Origin: Cornus controversa
Taxonomy: Eukaryota; Streptophyta; Magnoliopsida; Cornales; Cornaceae
DNA length: 64,000 nt
Assembly (NCBI GenBank): GCA_026545225.1
Contig: CM048847.1
Location: forward strand, 12,932,001 to 12,996,000
Reading direction: 5' to 3'
A program made the translations under genes and the position numbers. The notes below the pieces were generated by a model. That model ran no database searches. It had not been told where the DNA came from and saw only the letters and a list, made by a program, of their open reading frames with translations. This document shows positions 10,265 to 20,937 of the stretch, piece after piece (the stretch's first letter is position 1; every line of letters begins with the position of its first letter).

Positions 10265-11775
10265 TGATAGGCGTTGAATGTTACGCATTCTAGCCTCTTA
10301 ACTTATGTATTTTATTCTCTTAGTGATAGATTATTTTGTTATTTTACTTTGTTTTAGTGTTTTCTGTATTTTCAGGGCCTTAATAATTATTTCAGTTAAA
10401 ACCAGAATTTTGGGCTTTTAAAGAAGACATCCAAGATGGTGAGATGAAGCCTACATCAAGGAGATTCACTCAACCATTTATTTCAACTCAAATCAGCCCA
10501 AGGAAGAGGTCCAAGAGAATTACAACTGCTTAAGAAGGTTTCGGGCCTGAAGCCCAAATCTGCGCATAATGCAGTCTTAATCCCGTTTTGGAAAACGGAC
10601 CAGAAGTCTTATTTCCGAGCCTCAAATCGACATTATTTCCGCGAGAGGTTGAACGAAATTTGATTCTGCACACTTTTGTATTTCACGAAAATTCCGTAAA
10701 TCGGACTTCTAGTGGGTCAAAAGTTGGGCCGAAGTCAGCAGGAAAAACCCACCTGATTAGTGCTGCGGGAAACCCTAATTAATTCCTAATTGGATTAGGA
10801 CTTTGGTGTATTCTCTTGGGGAATAAAGGGAAGGCTTGGCAGCAGTTTTGGGGGAGCTTACACACAGAGATTGGAGAGTCTGAGAGGGCTGAGAAGAGAA
10901 CAGAAACATATTGCAGAGCCATTGGAGAACGAAGTCATACGCGTAATTCAGAAAGATGATGTCTTCTTCCTCAACAGTTGAAGCTTCTTCTTCTACCATG
11001 AGCGGCTAGTTCATCCACTAGGGTTTTGATGTAGCCCTAACAAAGCATCAATGGTTTGATTGTTTTAATTATTGGGGACCTTTATATACATGCATAGATT
11101 GTGTAATTGTGAGGATTCTTATTAATGAATTGAGCAATAAAAGTCTTGTAAATTCAATCTCAATGATTTCTTATCTTGTCTTAGATATTTAGTTGTTGTT
11201 ATTGAAATCAATCTCTTTTGTTTTCTGTGATCATGAGAGAGATTATTACACAATGGTAATCACTGAATATATTGTTATGAGCTTTGATGGATTATGCCTA
11301 GAGAAGATGAACCATACTGCACCCTAGATTAGAGTAGTTAGGCAGATGGCCCATGCCAATCGAAGATAGTCCATGGCTTAGCCTTAATCATATGTTATCT
11401 TCTTGACGGATGAAGGTGAGCTTGTAGCCACCGACACCACTTATGCATGATGTAATTCCCCTATAGTTGATTCAATTGACCATTGATTGTGGAGTTAGTG
11501 GTGAAGTCAAATACCCTAGGTTTCTCTCTTATTATCTTCATTATCTGTTTACCTTTGAGTTATTTTATTTTATCTTTTTAATTAGTTAAAAATCAGAATT
11601 CTTTTCTTATAAATTTAATTAGAATTAGTTCTGTGTTCCAACTCATCAGAACATAATCCCTGAGGTACGATACCCATTCCTTTCGATAGCCCTATTCTGC
11701 AAAGAATTCGTTCTATTGCGAAGTGTGGAAAATTTTAATTGATATACTTTTTGAGTCACACTCACACACGAATCA
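10265..11775 (+). repeat. Element A 3' LTR (1511 bp)
   Basis: Same length as 1342-2852 with a constant offset of 8923 bases; no difference seen in the stretches compared. Followed by the CTAAC duplication at 11776-11780. Confidence 0.96.
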
Positions 11776-11780
11776 CTAAC

Positions 11781-12460
11781 TAACTACCCTACTCTCTAAG
11801 TGAACCTAAATGCATCCAAACTACCTTATCTTGGCATGGTTTATACAAGCAAGCACAACACATTCATTTAAACACCATTACCTAGCCATCATTTGCCCTT
11901 CTTGTGGAAGATGCAAATGTTGTGCATTCACAAGATAGATTCTACTCTAAGACAAGAATAAACCAACATCAAATGAATATATATAAGAGATGTATAAGTG
12001 TACATTGTCACTAGACTAAATAATCAACATTTAAATACAAATTCCAAAATGCTACAAAAATGGACAAGTTTACATGGCTAGGGGTATCAACCACACCCTA
12101 GTAGAGAAGTTAGTTGTTCATGGTAGCCTTGCACTTTTCCATTGATGGAGAAAATGAAGCTTCAAGGTCTGGTTCAACTCCTTCTTCTCCTCTCCCGAAT
12201 GTCTCTAAGTGTGTATGTATGATATTGTGTATAATGGCTTCTTTTGTGCTTTATGGCCTCTTTTTCAACCTTGGGGCCCACCATATATATATATATATCA
12301 ATATATATACCAACTATATCAAGAATGTCTCCAAATGTCTTGTTCAAGTTAGACAATCCCTCCAAGTCGTGCAAAAAATGGGATTTTGTTGCAAGTGGGA
12401 AGAGCAGGTGAGCAAGTGGGCAAGTGGGTCTGCAGAATCTCGATCAATCGAAATGAAGGA
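11781..12460 (-). repeat. Element C LTR, remaining part
   Basis: Continues the C LTR after element A. Reverse-complement homology to element B LTRs runs through a TA-repeat near 12284-12310 and a leader-like stretch ending at TCTCGATCAATCGA near 12435-12450. Homology stops by about 12460, so the first ~300 bp of the LTR (the TGATAAG end) is missing or replaced. Confidence 0.85.
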
Positions 12461-13141
12461 TCTAAGATGGTTTAGTTGAGATTTGGGTTCAAATGGGCTT
12501 TGCACAAGGTTGTTGGAGGGCCTGTGCAAGGTATTTCGTTGGTGCGAAATAACCATTTCGTATAATCGAAACCCAATTTTTGATTGTGCAAAGTAGTTGC
12601 AAAATATGGTGGTTTTTAGGGTCCAGACAGGGGCATTTTAGCACCATCGCCCTTTTCGATCATGTGAAATATTGCAGGTCCAAGGTCCCGAATAGGTGAA
12701 ATTTTTGCACAATCGAACACTTTTTTGTACAATTAAAATGCCAGTTTTGCACAATCAAAATCCTCATTTTGCACAATTGAAGTTACTCTTCACAGCAAAG
12801 TTAAAAATTGGTCCAAACTTCATTTTGACATAACTTCTTTATTTTAAATTAGAATTGAGTGTGGTTTTTTTTTAATTCAAGTATTTTTGAATTCTCTATC
12901 TAATGGTGTAGGTTTCAAAATCAAATTCCAATTATGCAAGGAGTTGATTTCTGGAAACTAGTAGTTTACATGTGTGAAACCCATTGTGAGGGGTATTGAT
13001 GAGTGTGTGCCATTATAATGGTGGGCATATTGAAAGCTTCCACAATAGAATAGTTTATGACAAGATTAAGGTTTAAGACAATGAGGTGAAAACATTGTTC
13101 ACCCTCAGATTTCAGGAATATTAAAATTTGGGGCGTGACAA
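12461..13141 (+). repeat. Probable LTR fragment of a chromovirus-type element
   Basis: No ORF. Repeated words TTTTGCACAATC (12700-12780) and a 3' end reading TTTGGGGCGTGACA followed by a tRNA-Met-type primer site resemble LTRs of chromovirus-type Ty3/gypsy elements. The left end is undefined where it meets the C LTR fragment. It could also be a divergent C LTR start. Confidence 0.4.
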
Positions 13142-13142
13142 C

Positions 13143-13160
13143 TCGGTATCAGAGCATGGT
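13143..13160 (+). other. PBS-like site (initiator tRNA-Met complement)
   Basis: TCGGTATCAGAGCATGGT resembles the TGGTATCAGAGC primer site for initiator tRNA-Met used by Copia and chromovirus elements, and sits three bases after a CA end. Only ~30 bases separate it from Copia RT sequence, so everything between PBS and RT is missing or the junction is chimeric. Confidence 0.65.
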
Positions 13161-13192
13161 ACTATAGCGAGATTAGTGAGGTGAATTGGTAA

Positions 13193-13958
13193 GTGACAAT
13201 TCAATCACCCTTGGTTTTTGGAGAACAAAAATTGGTGCGTGATAGTTATGATGAAGCAGTGCAAGTTAATGATCCAACCAAGTGGGAGTCAGTTATGCAG
13301 GAAGAGATGGACTCACTCATGTCAAATAAGACATGGGAGCTAACTAAGCTACCAATAGGCAAGAAGGCTTTACATAACAAGTGTGTTTACTGAATTAAGG
13401 AAGAACATGATGGTAACAAATGCTACAAAGCCAGATTGGTTGTGAAGGGATTTTAATAGAAGGAAGGTATTGACTACACTGAGATTTTCTCTCCGATTGT
13501 GAAGCTGACTACAATTAGACTGGTACTTGGAATTGTGGCTGCAGAAGACTTGCATCTTGAGCAGTTAGATGTGAAGACTACTTTCCTTCATGGTGATTTA
13601 GAGGAGGACATCTATATGAGATAGCCACATGGATTCATAGTGACTGGTAAGGAGAGTTTGGTATGCAAGTTGAAAAAAAGCTTGTATGGTTTGAAGCAGG
13701 CCCTGAGACAGTGGTACAAGAAATTCGATGATTCATGTGTCATAGTGGCTACAAGAAATGCTAGGCAAATCACTGTTGTTATGTAAAAAATTTTGACATC
13801 AGTTATATTATTTTGCTTTTGTATGTGGATGATATGTTGATTATAGGTTTAAGCCTTGATGAGATTAATAATTTGAAGAGACAGATATTTGAGCACTTTG
13901 CAATGAAAGATCTGGGTGATGCAAAGCAGATTCTTGGTATGAGAATTTGTAGAGACTG
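13193..13958 (+). pseudogene. Copia reverse transcriptase, 5' part (interrupted by element B)
   Basis: Degenerate Ty1/copia RT. Readable motifs: WESVMQEEMDSLMSNKTWEL, YKARLVVKGF, KEGIDYTEIFSPIVKLTTIR, LEQLDVKTTFLHGDLEEDIYM, SLYGLKQALRQWYKKF, and the catalytic box YVDDML near 13818. Stop codons break it (for example 13391-13393 and TAATAG after VKGF) and there is at least one frameshift before YVDDML. It breaks at the codons for arginine-aspartate (AGAGAC) at the element B site and resumes at 24188. Confidence 0.88.
13954..13958. repeat. Degenerate target-site duplication of element B (GACTG / GATAG)
   Basis: GACTG precedes the 5' LTR; GATAG (24183-24187) follows the 3' LTR. Each differs by one base from GACAG, which restores the host Copia codons across the insertion, so both look like mutated copies of one 5-bp duplication. 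Confidence 0.65.
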
Positions 13959-15396
13959 TGATAAGTGTTCAATTCTATGCATTTGAACCCTCTTTATTGC
14001 ATATGTTAGTTCCATTTTTGCGTTTATCGAGATATGTTTACGGTATTTTTGTGTTTTTGATGTTTTGCAGGTATTGGAGCAAATGGAGCAAAGTGGAAGC
14101 TTTCTGCAGTCAAGAGAAGAAATCAGAAAATGCAGCCCAAGGCATCTCGATCAATCGAGATGTTGATCTCGATTAATCGAAATCTCGATTGATCAAGATC
14201 TCATTTCGATTGATCGAGATCTCATTTCAATTGATCGAAATCTCGATCAATCGAGATTCAATCTCGATCAATCGAGATGCTGCAGAACCCACTTGGCTAT
14301 TTGCTCACCTGCTCTCCCACTTGCAACAAAATCTCCCTTTTTGCATGACTTAGGGGGATTATCTGACTTGAACAAGACTTTTGGGGGCCTTCTTGATACA
14401 AGAGATATATATAATGATATATATATATATATGGTGGGCCCCAAAGGAGAAAAAGGAGCCAAAAAGCACCAAAAAGCCACACATATGAGATATCTCTCAA
14501 GACACAGGAGAGATAGAGAGAGACCTTCGGGAGAGGAGGAGGAAAAGCTGAACCAGACCAAGAAGCTTCATTCTCTTCATCAATGGAAGGGTGCAAGGCA
14601 ACCATGAGCAACTAACTCTTCTACTAGGGTGTTGGTTTCAACCCCTAGCCATGTAAACTTGTTCATCTTTGTAACTCTTGGGATTTGTAATTAAATGTTG
14701 ATTATTTAGCCTACTGATTATGTACACAAATACATCTCTTATATATATTCATTTGATTTGGAATTTATTCTTGTCTTAGAGTAGATTTTGTCACTTGAAT
14801 GCACAACATTTGCATATTCCACAAGAAGTGCAAATGATGGCTAGATAATGGTGTTTAAATGAATGTGTGATGTTAGTTTGTATAGACCATGCCAAGACAA
14901 GGTAGTTTGGATGCATGTAGTGTTCACTTAGAGAGTAGAGTAATTAGGTAGTTAGTTAGGTTGAAGAGCTATGCTTGTTGAAGATGGATTATGATAGGTT
15001 AGCACACACATTGATCTTTTGATATGTCATTGAGGTCACAAGCCTAATGACATTGTTAGGCATTTAATTAATAAATCCCATGCTTGCTACACTTATGAAC
15101 ATGTGAATGGCTGGTGGTGGAAACCAACCCTAGTTCTCTCTCCCAACTTTAAACTCTTTACTTTTCTTGTCATTTCATTCATGCAATAGTGTCTAAATAT
15201 AAATTCAAAAATCTGTTTTTCGAATTAAAGTAGAATTAATCTTCCTTTAAGACAATTGCGACTAGTCCTCGTGGGATCGATACCCTCTATATAGAACCTT
15301 ATCTACAAAGATTCGTGCTCTTGCGAGTGGTTAAATTATATTTTGATAAAAAGGGAAAAATTAAGCTTACAATATAATTTAGTTTCAACCACATCA
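13959..15396 (+). repeat. Element B 5' LTR (1438 bp)
   Basis: Near-identical to 22749-24182. Carries a cluster of TCGATCAATCGA/TCGATTGATCGA words (14137-14290) and a TA-rich possible core promoter near 14405-14435. Short open frames in it are chance. Confidence 0.94.
14137..14290. repeat. TCGAT(C/T)(A/G)ATCGA palindrome cluster in the B LTR
   Basis: About ten overlapping copies of CTCGATCAATCGAGAT-type words in both orientations, making near-palindromic units. Copy arrangement differs from the 3' LTR (22937-23065), so the block changes faster than the flanking LTR. Confidence 0.88.
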
Positions 15397-15402
15397 AAAT
15401 TT

Positions 15403-15420
15403 TGGCGTCGTTGCCGGGGA
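15403..15420 (+). other. PBS of element B (one mismatch to tRNA-Asp)
   Basis: TGGCGTCGTTGCCGGGGA; one C-to-T change relative to the site in elements A and C. Six bases after the LTR. Confidence 0.88.
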
Positions 15421-15681
15421 CTACGGTTTTATTGTCACCATTGGAAGATTAAATCTGGTTTAATTCTTAGGCTAGAAATTCTTTCATTCTTTTTGTATAT
15501 ATTTTGTTCTTATTTCTCAAACTTCTTGATTTTAGGTATACCACATAGCGGGCATCAAAGAGAAGCAAACTTGGAACCCTTTGTGAGTATAACACCTAAA
15601 ATTAGTGGTTTGAATTCATTCATTCTTTTTGAAAAGATTATTTTTACTTTGTGTATTGAGGTGTTGTTCGATTGTTAATGC

Positions 15682-18522
15682 ATGCTAGGTAGATGGTCCT
15701 TGTCACTTCCTTTGCTTCCGTGTAACATTGAACTTGAACGAACACTTAGACAACGTAGAGGAACCTCTAGGGACCCTATATTTCCTAGGACTGAAAACAT
15801 GGATCCAAATGAGAGACAACCTCCCAGACTACCTCCTTTTAATCATGAACAACCACCTCCACCACCACCTCCTCAAGGAGAGTTGCTTATGGACTTTTAC
15901 CTTCCGACTACATTTGAAGTACCTTCATGTATCCAATTTCCGGATGTAGCGGCAACTCAATTTGAAATAAAGTCCTCCACCATCAATCTTTTTAATAGCT
16001 TCCACGGTCTCCCTAATGAGGATCCGTACCGGCACTTAGATTACTTCCTTTTCGTGTGTTCCACTATTCGTGTACCACACTTTACGGAGGATGATCTAAA
16101 GCTGCGTATGTTCCCCTTCTCCCTAAAAGATAAAGCTAGAAGTTGGTTCAACTCCTTAGAACCTAACTCAATCCATTCTTGGGCGGAGATGCAAATAGAG
16201 TTCTTAAAAAAATACTTCCCAATGGGTAAGACAAGTGATATTCGGCGAGTAATCACCGGATTCACCCAAATTGACCAAGAACAATTCCATGAGACGTGTG
16301 AGAGGTTAAAGGATCTTTTAAAATCTTGTCCGCATCATGCTGTCCCAAAATGGTAGCTAGTGCAAAGTTTTTATGATGGGGTAAGTGAGCAACATAGACA
16401 AATGATAGACTCCGCGTGTGGGGGTGGATATCTTTTGAAAAGCCCCGATGAGGCATGGAAACTTTTTCAAACCCTAAGCAGCAATTCAGCTCAATGCTCC
16501 ACCACTAGGAAAGGGAAGGCCACCCAACCTTGTAGAGGAGTGCATGAGATTTCACGGGTAGATGAGGTTGCCATGCAAGTAGAAGCCCTATCCCGAAAAA
16601 TGGATTTAATCATGAAAAATGGGCTGCCTACTCCAAACCAATCTGTCCAAAATCAGGAAGGTTGTTCGTTTTGCTATAGTACTTCACATTTCGTGCGAGA
16701 TTGTCCTATTGCCGGACAATCTCCCGATTATGCTCAAGAGCAAGCGAATGCCCTGTACTCTAAACAAATGAATGATCCATACTCAAACACGTACAATCCT
16801 GGTTACAAGAACCATCCGGCTTTCTCATGGAAACCTCAAGAATCAAGTCCCTCTTTCCAAGGGCAAAACTCTTTCAATTCCCACTCTCAGCAGCCTCATT
16901 ATAGGCCAAATCCTCAACCTTACAATCAAAGATCTAATTACCAACAACCACCACCTCCTCCGAGAAGCCAAAGCTTTGAAGAAAGAGTGATAAGCAATCT
17001 TGAGGCCAACACCCACTTATTGCAAACTCACTCTCAATCAATCTCTAAGCTTGAAGCCAATGCTCAATCTATGGCTAGGTTAGAAGCTCAAATCGGGCAA
17101 CTAGCTAATGCCTTAAATAGAAGGGAGGAAGGTAAGTTGCCGAGTCAACCAGTGGCGAACCCCAAAGGTGTCCATATGATTGAAGATCCATCATCTTCAA
17201 CTTGTAATGCTCCTCCGGAGCAAGTTCAATCAATCACAACCTTAAGGAGTGGTAAAATCATTAATTCCAAGGTAGGAGAGGAAGAGAGAAAGGAATTCCA
17301 AGAGCAACCTAAAAATCCAAAAGGATCCCAATTAAATCAAAAATTGTTTCCGTTAAATCCAAATTTGCAAAATACCCCTTCAAATCCAAAAGGAAAGGCA
17401 AGTGAAGTTGGGTCGTCATCGATTCCAAATCTTGACACCTCTTATGAACCTCCGGTTCCTTTTCCTCAAAGATTGAAGGAACCTTCTCATTTCGGGAAGC
17501 AAGGAGAGAAAATCCAAGACATGATGGAGATCTTCAAACAAGTAAAGATCAATCTCCCTCTCCTTGATGTTATTCGATAAATTCCCTCCTATGCGAAATT
17601 CTTGAAGGACTTGTGCACTCAAAAGCGCAAATCTAGGAATAATGTTCCTAAGAAAGTCCTCTTAACTGAGCACATAAGCTCCATTTTCCAACACCAAACC
17701 CCTCCTAAATTCAAAGATCCGGGTGCTCCGACCATTTCGTGCACCATCGGAAATCAATCCTTTGAAAAAGCACTTCTTGATCTAGGGGCTAGTGTCAATT
17801 TGCTTCCATTCTCAGTTTACCAACAACTATGTTTGGGGGAACTCAAGCATACCACGGTTGTGTTGCAACTTGCCGACCGTTCGGTGAAGCAACCACGTGG
17901 CATCATTGAGGATGTCATCATTCAAGTGGACAAATTCTATTTTCCAGTGGACTTCATAGTCCTTGACACGGAATCGGTCCAAAATCCAAAGCGTCATATT
18001 CCTATCATTCTAGGTCGTCCATTCTTGGCCACGGCAAACGCTTGCGTTAATTGCCGCACCGGAGTGATGGACATCTCTTTTGGGAATATGAAAGTCCGCT
18101 TGAACATCTTCAATGCTTCCCACCACACATTCGACGACGAAAGTGAGTGCTTTGGTGTCGATGTTGTGGAAGACCTTGTTCAAGAAGCACTTCCTTCTAT
18201 TCTTTCCAAGGATCCTTTAGAGGCATGCCTAAATCACTTCAACTATGATGATTTTGACATTGAGCAAGCCATATGTGAAGTCAATTCCATGCTCGATGTT
18301 AATACTGTCATGGATTTGCCTAAATGGAGATTTCTGAGAGACCCCTTTCCTCCGTTGATTAATTTCGTCGCTCCCCACGGAGCGGTGGAATTGAAGGACT
18401 TGAAAGACGGCTTGTTGTTCAAAGTGAACGGGCAGCGCTTAAAAGTGTGCGTGGATGACCAAGTCACCACCGAATACGTGGATGTCATCACTTTGACGGA
18501 TCCCGTGTATTTTGACTCGTGA
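15682..18522 (+). pseudogene. Gag-protease fused to integrase tail (element B ORF1, broken)
   Basis: Same frame throughout, with two nonsense codons: TAG at 16354-16356 and TAA at 17578-17580, both where element A has glutamine. Contents: proline-rich N-terminus, Gag core (DPYRHLDYFL, FLKKYFPMGKT), CX2CX4HX4C knuckle (CSFCYSTSHFVRDC, ~16666), coiled-coil-like region, protease with LLDLGAS (~17775) and ILGRPF. After the protease a short acidic linker leads to HGAVELKDLKDG and FKVNGQRLK, which in element A are the polyprotein's last residues after integrase. RT, RNase H and the integrase zinc and DDE domains are therefore missing, with frame kept. Confidence 0.92.
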
Positions 18523-19713
18523 ACCGATCCGGACGTCGTGCCATAGACGTATAAGGTGGCGAAGCCATGGTAGCTATCATGCTTCCATGATGTCCCTTTA
18601 ATCCAAAGTAGGTTTGTATCTAAGCAATGTAATATCTAATTCCCAAATATCCAAGTCCTTGTAGCATACTTGAAGCTGACTATTTTTTAGCATCTCGATT
18701 GATCGAAACCAGGATCTCGATCAATCAAGATTTCGATTGATCGAGATCTCAATCTCGATTGATCGAAAAATTGCAGAGATTTGCCAAGTCCAAAGTCCCG
18801 AGAGGTAGTATTCTTCGATTGCACTTCGATAGGTCTTCGATCGATCGAAAATTTCGATTGATCGAAAATAAAATTTCGATTGAATGAATTAAATGTTCGA
18901 TTGATCGAAGTAAAGGTGTGATTCAGTGAAGGAATTTCGATTGATCGATGAGACAATCTCGATCGATCGAAGCTGATTTCGATTGATCGAAGTGAAATCT
19001 CGATCAATCGAAATCTCGATTGATCGAAATGCACATCTCGATCAATCGAGATGCACGCGGGGCCTGCACGTGAGCCGAAAGTCTATTTAAACCGTTGGGC
19101 TTCCCTCCCATTTTAAAAGACCATCCGAATTCTTCTCTCCCTCCGTGCGATCCAAGCCTTCTCCAAGCACTCCCGAGCACTCGATCTACCATTCCCGATC
19201 ACCCGCCGCCATCCGACGCAGCCCGAAGCCGCCGCTAGCACTTGCGTGATCTCCTCTTCGCAGCTGCGAGTGGATCTTCTTCGGTTGAGCCGTTCATCTT
19301 CTTCCTCTTGAGGTAAGTGATGCATGGCTACTTTTTGTACACTTTTTTGCCATTTTTGATAGTTTTATGGCGTAATAAACATATTTACATGATATTGGGT
19401 TGGATGGGTGCATTTGCGGTGTTTGTAATGAGATTTTGCAAGTTTCGGGGGGGTAGGAGTTTATGTAGGAGTGAGATTTGGCATTCTTTTTGTTTAAAAT
19501 GCTTAGTGTATGGTGTGTAACTGCGACACCTTCGTTTCGGTTGCATCCATTCACACTGCTTCTTTAAGAGCGACTTTTTGAATTCTTGTCAGCGCCATGG
19601 ACAAGGACTGCATTTTTGTTTCTATTCTTTTAGTTTAATCGTAGTTTAGCTTTCTTCTTATTTATCTTTTATTTACGTAATTTTTGGAATCAAGTGCAGA
19701 CTGTTCTGAGACT
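18523..19713 (+). other. Spacer between ORF1 and ORF2 of element B
   Basis: No supportable ORF. Palindrome cluster at 18690-19055 (own entry), then a GC-richer stretch (19060-19320) unlike the surrounding AT-rich DNA, then AT-rich leader to ORF2. Counterpart of 6792-7680 in element A. Confidence 0.7.
18690..19055. repeat. TCGATTGATCGA palindrome cluster in element B interior
   Basis: More than a dozen copies of TCGATTGATCGA, TCGATCGATCGA and close variants in both orientations. The same word family fills part of the B LTR. Position between pol end and ORF2 matches the GATCGATCGCCC cluster of element A. Confidence 0.9.
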
Positions 19714-20937
19714 ATGGCGAGGGTGAAGAACGCCGCCGGTTCTGTTCGAGACGTGCCCGGGCGAGTCTTCCGGTCTCGGAAGTTCCACCCGGAGCAAATT
19801 TTTGACTTGGCCGAGTTTGAGAGGCGTCCCGACACCGCGTGGACGGTTGCCGAGCTCAGGAGGCGTGGCCTCGACCGGCTATGTGTGCCTCCCACCGACG
19901 TGGCACACGAGCGCTTAGTGCAGGTCTTCTATGAGCGCATGACCTACTCCTGCACAGCGCCGGATACACTAGAGACGGTCGTGGGCACCGTCATGATTAC
20001 GATTACGCCGAGCCGGATTGCGCATATGCTTGGCATCCCTCACCAGCAGCCACCGGACATGGTTGGCCCGGACGGTCAGCCACTTTACAGTGCCGCACTC
20101 CCAGCAGACACGACGCTGTTCTCGATCGTGATGGACATGTGTGGCGGGGCGTTTACCACGCCCAGTCACAACTGCACGTCCAAATCGATGTGCCCGAGCC
20201 GACTCTGGTTCCTGGACACCGTTCTCATCAAGAACGCGTGTCCGCTGCAGCACGTGGCAGAGCGCAGGGGCGACCTTCTCCGTTGCCTCTATGCTTTCTA
20301 CACGGGTACTTGGTTTTCTGTCCCATCGCTGATCTGAGGGCAGATGTTCAAGGTCTGGGACGGCCTCATGAACAAGAGGATGAGGCGAGCAGCTAGTTGG
20401 CGGCTTCCCTTCCCTTTCTAGATCGCCGCTTTTCTCAGCAGTGCCAGTATACCGATCAGTCAGACTGACATCCAGTTGGCACCGCCCACCCGCTTCACAT
20501 CTACTCAGTGGGAGTGGGTGAGGCGACACTTAGAGCGACAGGACCACCAGAGTGATCCACAAAACGATATAGATATGGATGCCCCGGTGGAGGCGGATGA
20601 GGGCGAGCCAGTAGAGGGTGAGTCCGATGACGAGGAGATGGAGGAGGAGGAGATGGATGTCGCTGCAGAGCGGCATGATATCTTAGCGACAGGCTACTCC
20701 TGCCTGGCGGCTGACGTAGAGCGGCTCCAGCAGGGTTTTGACGAGCATGTCCAGGTGACGCAGAGTCAGCTGGCAGGCATTCGGACGGACATTTCTTCTC
20801 TGGCACAAGGCCAGAGAGCGATTCTAGATGAGTTCCGAGCCTTCCGGCAGGACCTGCAGTTCCTGTTCGCAGGTCGAGCCTCCACCTCCACTTCTACTCC
20901 CACCGAGCCACCACCACCACCACCCGCCCTCGAGTAG
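19714..20937 (+). pseudogene. Element B ORF2, putative plant transposon protein (two nonsense codons)
   Basis: Homologue of element A ORF2. ATG at 19714 (ATGGCGAGG) aligns with MAPK of A; total frame 407 codons plus stop, the same length as A. TGA at 20335-20337 stands where A has Trp (VWGQM), and TAG at 20419-20421 follows LPFPF. Shared blocks: VQVFYERM, MLGIPHQQPPD, SRLWFLDTVLIKNACP, LRCLYAFYTGTWFS, acidic stretch DEEMEEEEMD, then a C-terminal helical segment and Pro-rich tail. It is clearly more GC-rich than A ORF2 and than flanking DNA. Function unknown. Confidence 0.85.

Larger units (their letters stand above)
1342..11775 (+). mobile_element. Element A: young Athila-like Ty3/gypsy element lacking RT-RNase H
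   Basis: 10,434-bp complete LTR element: LTR (1342-2852), tRNA-Asp PBS, ORF1 (2997-6791), palindrome-bearing spacer, ORF2 (7681-8904), long 3' noncoding region, PPT, LTR (10265-11775), flanked by CTAAC. The LTRs have equal length and I saw no difference on reading several stretches, so insertion was recent. Both ORFs are open. ORF1 passes from protease straight to integrase, so the element is non-autonomous for reverse transcription. It inserted into the LTR of element C. Confidence 0.96.
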
